The position numbers and the translations under genes are program-made. 64,000 nucleotides of DNA from Balanoglossus misakiensis. Taxonomy: Eukaryota; Hemichordata. The stretch covers positions 14,694,001 to 14,758,000 of the forward strand of contig CM082579.2 of NCBI GenBank assembly GCA_040954595.2, written 5' to 3'. This document shows, in pieces, positions 59,901 to 64,000 of this stretch; the first letter of the stretch is position 1, and each line of letters opens with the position of its first letter. The notes beneath the pieces are model-generated. The model saw nothing but the letters and a program-made list of their open reading frames with translations, was not told the origin of the DNA and made no database searches.

Positions 59901-60610
59901 GCACACAGTAACCAGGCCGTAGTGGACAGTGTTCTGCCCATTAATTTTGAGTGTTTGGTGGGGTCAACCTTTGCGTCAACATTAACCAGAGCACACAGTA
60001 ACCAGGCCGTAGTGGACAGTGTTCTGCCCATTAATTTTGAGTGTTTGGTGGGGTCAACCTTTGCGTCAACATTAACCAGAGCACACAGTAACCAGGCCAT
60101 AGTGGACAGTGTGCTGCCCATTAATTTTGAGTGTTTGGTGGGGTCAACCTTTGCGTCAACATTAACCAGAGCACAGAGTAACCAGGCCATAGTGGACAGT
60201 GTTCTGCCCATTAATTTTGAGTGTTTGGTGGGGTCAACCTTTGCGTCAACATTAACCAGAGCACACAGTAACCAGGCCGTAGTGGACAGTGTTCTGCCCA
60301 TTAATTTTGAGTGTTTGGTGGGGTCAACCTTTGCGTCAACATTAACCAGAGCACACAGTAACCAGGCCGTAGTGGACAGTGTTCTTCCCATTAATTTTGA
60401 GTGTTTGGTGGGGTCAACCTTTGCGTCAACATTAACCAGAGCACACAGTAACCAGGCCGTAGTGGACAGTGTTCTTCCCATTAATTTTGAGTGTTTGGTG
60501 GGGTCAACCTTTGCGTCAACATTAACCAGAGCACACAGTAACCAGGCCATAGTGGACAGTGTGCTGCCCATTAATTTTGAGTGTTTGGTGGGGTCAACCT
60601 TTGCGTCAAC

Positions 60611-60907
60611 ATTAACTAGGCCAGAGTGGCCAGTATCGTGCCCATTAATTTTGAGTGTTTGGTGGGGTCAACCTTTGCGTCAACATTAACTAGGCCAGAG
60701 TGGCCAGTATCGTGCCCATTATTTTTGAGTGTTTGGTGGGGTCAACCTTTGCGTCAACATTAACTAGGCCAGAGTGGCCAGTATCGTGCCCATTAATTGT
60801 GAGTGTTTGGTGGGGTCAACCTTTGCGTCAACATTAACTAGGCCAGAGTGGCCAGTATCGTGCCCATTAATTTTGAGTGTTTGGTGGGGGTCAACCTTTG
60901 CGTCAAC
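60611..60907. repeat. run of four B monomers, start of the 1467-bp higher-order unit
   Basis: Contains the private variants ATTATTTTTGAG (second unit) and ATTAATTGTGAG (third unit), both repeated exactly 1467 bp later. Confidence 0.9.
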
Positions 60908-62077
60908 ATTAACCAGAGCACACAGTAACCAGGCCATAGTGGACAGTGTTCTGCCCATTAATTTTGAGTGTTTGGTGGGGTCAACCTTTGCGTCAACATT
61001 AACCAGAGCACACAGTAACCAGGCCGTAGTGGACAGTGTTCTGCCCATTAATTTTGAGTGTTTGGTGGGGTCAACCTTTGCGTCAACATTAACCAGAGCA
61101 CACAGTAACCAGGCCGTAGTGGACAGTGTTCTGCCCATTAATTTTGAGTGTTTGGTGGGGTCAACCTTTGCGTCAACATTAACCAGAGCACACAGTAACC
61201 AGGCCATAGTGGACAGTGTTCTGCCCATTTATTTTGAGTGTTTGGTGGGGTCAACCTTTGCGTCAACATTAACCAGAGCACACAGTAACCAGGCCGTAGT
61301 GGACAGTGTTCTGCCCATTAATTTTGAGTGTTTGGTGGGGTCAACCTTTGCGTCAACATTAACCAGAGCACACAGTAACCAGGCCATAGTGGACAGTGTG
61401 CTGCCCATTAATTTTGAGTGTTTGGTGGGGTCAACCTTTGCGTCAACATTAACCAGAGCACAGAGTAACCAGGCCATAGTGGACAGTGTTCTGCCCATTA
61501 ATTTTGAGTGTTTGGTGGGGTCAACCTTTGCATCAACATTAATCAGAGCACACAGTAACTAGGCCGTAGTGGACAGTGTTCTGCCCATTAATTTTGAGTG
61601 TTTGGTGGGGTCAACCTTTGCGTCAACATTAACCAGAGCACAGAGTAACCAGGCCATAGTGGACAGTGTTCTGCCCATTAATTTTGAGTGTTTGGTGGGG
61701 TCAACCTTTGCGTCAACATTAACCAGAGCACACAGTAACCAGGCCGTAGTGGACAGTGTTCTGCCCATTAATTTTGAGTGTTTGGTGGGGTCAACCTTTG
61801 CGTCAACATTAACCAGAGCACACAGTAACCAGGCCGTAGTGGACAGTGTTCTTCCCATTAATTTTGAGTGTTTGGTGGGGTCAACCTTTGCGTCAACATT
61901 AACCAGAGCACACAGTAACCAGGCCGTAGTGGACAGTGTTCTTCCCATTAATTTTGAGTGTTTGGTGGGGTCAACCTTTGCGTCAACATTAACCAGAGCA
62001 CACAGTAACCAGGCCATAGTGGACAGTGTGCTGCCCATTAATTTTGAGTGTTTGGTGGGGTCAACCTTTGCGTCAAC

Positions 62078-62374
62078 ATTAACTAGGCCAGAGTGGCCAG
62101 TATCGTGCCCATTAATTTTGAGTGTTTGGTGGGGTCAACCTTTGCGTCAACATTAACTAGGCCAGAGTGGCCAGTATCGTGCCCATTATTTTTGAGTGTT
62201 TGGTGGGGTCAACCTTTGCGTCAACATTAACTAGGCCAGAGTGGCCAGTATCGTGCCCATTAATTGTGAGTGTTTGGTGGGGTCAACCTTTGCGTCAACA
62301 TTAACTAGGCCAGAGTGGCCAGTATCGTGCCCATTAATTTTGAGTGTTTGGTGGGGGTCAACCTTTGCGTCAAC
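62078..62374. repeat. run of four B monomers, second higher-order unit
   Basis: Carries the same ATTATTTTTGAG and ATTAATTGTGAG variants as 60611-60907, showing block duplication. Confidence 0.9.
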
Positions 62375-63274
62375 ATTAACCAGAGCACACAGTAACCAGG
62401 CCATAGTGGACAGTGTTCTGCCCATTAATTTTGAGTGTTTGGTGGGGTCAACCTTTGCGTCAACATTAACCAGAGCACACAGTAACCAGGCCGTAGTGGA
62501 CAGTGTTCTGCCCATTAATTTTGAGTGTTTGGTGGGGTCAACCTTTGCGTCAACATTAACCAGAGCACACAGTAACCAGGCCGTAGTGGACAGTGTTCTG
62601 CCCATTAATTTTGAGTGTTTGGTGGGGTCAACCTTTGCGTCAACATTAACCAGAGCACACAGTAACCAGGCCATAGTGGACAGTGTTCTGCCCATTTATT
62701 TTGAGTGTTTGGTGGGGTCAACCTTTGCGTCAACATTAACCAGAGCACACAGTAAGCAGGCCGTAGTGGACAGTGTTCTGCCCATTAATTTTGAGTGTTT
62801 GGTGGGGTCAACCTTTGCGTCAACATTAACCAGAGCACACAGTAACCAGGCCATAGTGGACAGTGTGCTGCCCATTAATTTTGAGTGTTTGGTGGGGTCA
62901 ACCTTTGCGTCAACATTAACCAGAGCACAGAGTAACCAGGCCATAGTGGACAGTGTTCTGCCCATTAATTTTGAGTGTTTGGTGGGGTCAACCTTTGCAT
63001 TAACATTAATCAGAGCACACAGTAACTAGGCCGTAGTGGACAGTGTTCTGCCCATTAATTTTGAGTGTTTGGTGGGGTCAACCTTTGCATCAACATTAAC
63101 CAGAGCACACAGTAACCAGGCCATAGTGGACAGTGTTCTGCCCATTAATTTTGAGTGTTTGGTGGGGTCAACCTTTGCGTCAACATTAACCAGAGCACAC
63201 AGTAACCAGGCCGTAGTGGACAGTGTTCTGCCCATTAATTTTGAGTGTTTGGTGGGGTCAACCTTTGCGTCAAC

Positions 63275-63571
63275 ATTAACTAGGCCAGAGTGGCCAGTAT
63301 CGTGCCCATTAATTTTGAGTGTTTGGTGGGGTCAACCTTTGCGTCAACATTAACTAGGCCAGAGTGGCCAGTATCGTGCCCATTAATTTTGAGTGTTTGG
63401 TGGGGTCAACCTTTGCGTCAACATTAACTAGGCCAGAGTGGCCAGTATCGTGCCCATTAATTTTGAGTGTTTGGTGGGGTCAACCTTTGCGTCAACATTA
63501 ACTAGGCCAGAGTGGCCAGTATCGTGCCCATTAATTTTGAGTGTTTGGTGGGGGTCAACCTTTGCGTCAAC
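63275..63571. repeat. run of four B monomers, last in window
   Basis: Follows a block of ten A monomers. It lacks the private variants of the two preceding runs, so it belongs to a different lineage of block. Confidence 0.9.
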
Positions 63572-64000
63572 ATTAACCAGAGCACACAGTAACCAGGCCG
63601 TAGTGGACAGTGTTCTGCCCATTAATGTTGAGTGTTTGGTGGGGTCAACCTTTGCGTCAACATTAACCAGAGCACACAGTAACCAGGCCATAGTGGACAG
63701 TGTGCTGCCCATTAATTTTGAGTGTTTGGTGGGGTCAACCTTTGCGTCAACATTAACCAGAGCACACAGTAACCAGGCCATAGTGGACAGTGTTCTGCCC
63801 ATTAATTTTGAGTGTTTGGTGGGGTCAACCTTTGCGTCAACATTAACCAGAGCACACAGTAACCAGGCCGTAGTGGACAGTGTTCTGCCCATTAATTTTG
63901 AGTGTTTGGTGGGGTCAACCTTTGCGTCAACATTAACCAGAGCACACAGTAACCAGGCCGTAGTGGACAGTGTTCTGCCCATTAATTTTGAGTGTTTGGT

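Larger units (their letters stand above)
54558..64000. repeat. 90-bp / 74-bp satellite array, running past the window end
   Basis: Monomer A (90 bp) runs ATTAACCAGAGCACACAGTA, ACCAGGCCGTAGTGGACAGT, GTTCTGCCCATTAATTTTGA, GTGTTTGGTGGGGTCAACCT, TTGCGTCAAC. Monomer B (74 bp) lacks 16 bp near the start and differs in the next third (CTAGGCCAGAGTGGCCAG, TATCGTGCCC). Block order: one 91-bp hybrid (54558), 5 A, 4 B, 12 A, 6 B, 41 A, 4 B, 13 A, 4 B, 10 A, 4 B, then A to the end. The last B of each run has one extra G (GGTGGGGGTC). Long ORFs on both strands arise because 90 is divisible by three; no start, signal or domain supports coding. Confidence 0.97.

Overview
The window is metazoan nuclear DNA: AT-rich and intron-bearing, with GT-AG exons and a dense mix of MITEs, LINE fragments and minisatellites. 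There are no bacterial operons. Domain content (C-type lectin/CUB/sushi/EGF gene, UBE2J1, hAT-derived gene) and repeat style suggest a marine invertebrate, perhaps an amphioxus- or acorn-worm-like deuterostome. That placement is inference; no sequence shown here fixes the species.

Layout. 1-11.3 kb: two diverged copies of a ~4 kb segment (about 340-4760 and 7575-11247), each later hit by different transposons, so each copy shows the other's empty insertion site. Both carry a pair of small minus-strand exon-like modules. 11.4-14.4 kb: a 421-bp palindromic MITE and mostly featureless DNA. 14.4-18.4 kb: a ~4 kb inverted repeat whose arms are built from ~169-bp tandem units. 18.4-21.4 kb: hairpin elements. 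21.4-22.0 kb, minus strand: the terminal exon of UBE2J1 (ER tail-anchored ubiquitin-conjugating enzyme), with an apparent one-base frameshift. 24.3-25.4 kb, plus strand: three exons of a hAT-transposase-derived gene of the KIAA1586/ZNF862 kind, frameshifted. 26.2-30.3 kb: two decayed non-LTR retrotransposons on the minus strand, one split by a 576-bp element inserted at TTAA.

33-53.7 kb, plus strand: a multi-exon gene whose product would carry a C-type lectin domain, three CUB domains (one half missing), three sushi/CCP domains and two EGF domains. It looks like an extracellular or receptor-type recognition protein. It has a TGA in place of an expected CUB tryptophan, lacks one half-CUB exon, and shows a frame mismatch at another junction, so this copy may be a pseudogene or contain assembly errors. 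Its first intron holds a 2.6-kb array of ~78-bp repeats flanked by 522-bp direct repeats. Its other introns are loaded with small palindromic MITEs.

54.6-64.0 kb (window end): a satellite of about 87 monomers of 90 bp interrupted by runs of 74-bp monomers, with higher-order periods of 900 and 1467 bp. Because 90 is a multiple of three, ORFs over 1,200 codons lie open on both strands; I regard these as non-coding. No tRNA, rRNA or CRISPR array was found.
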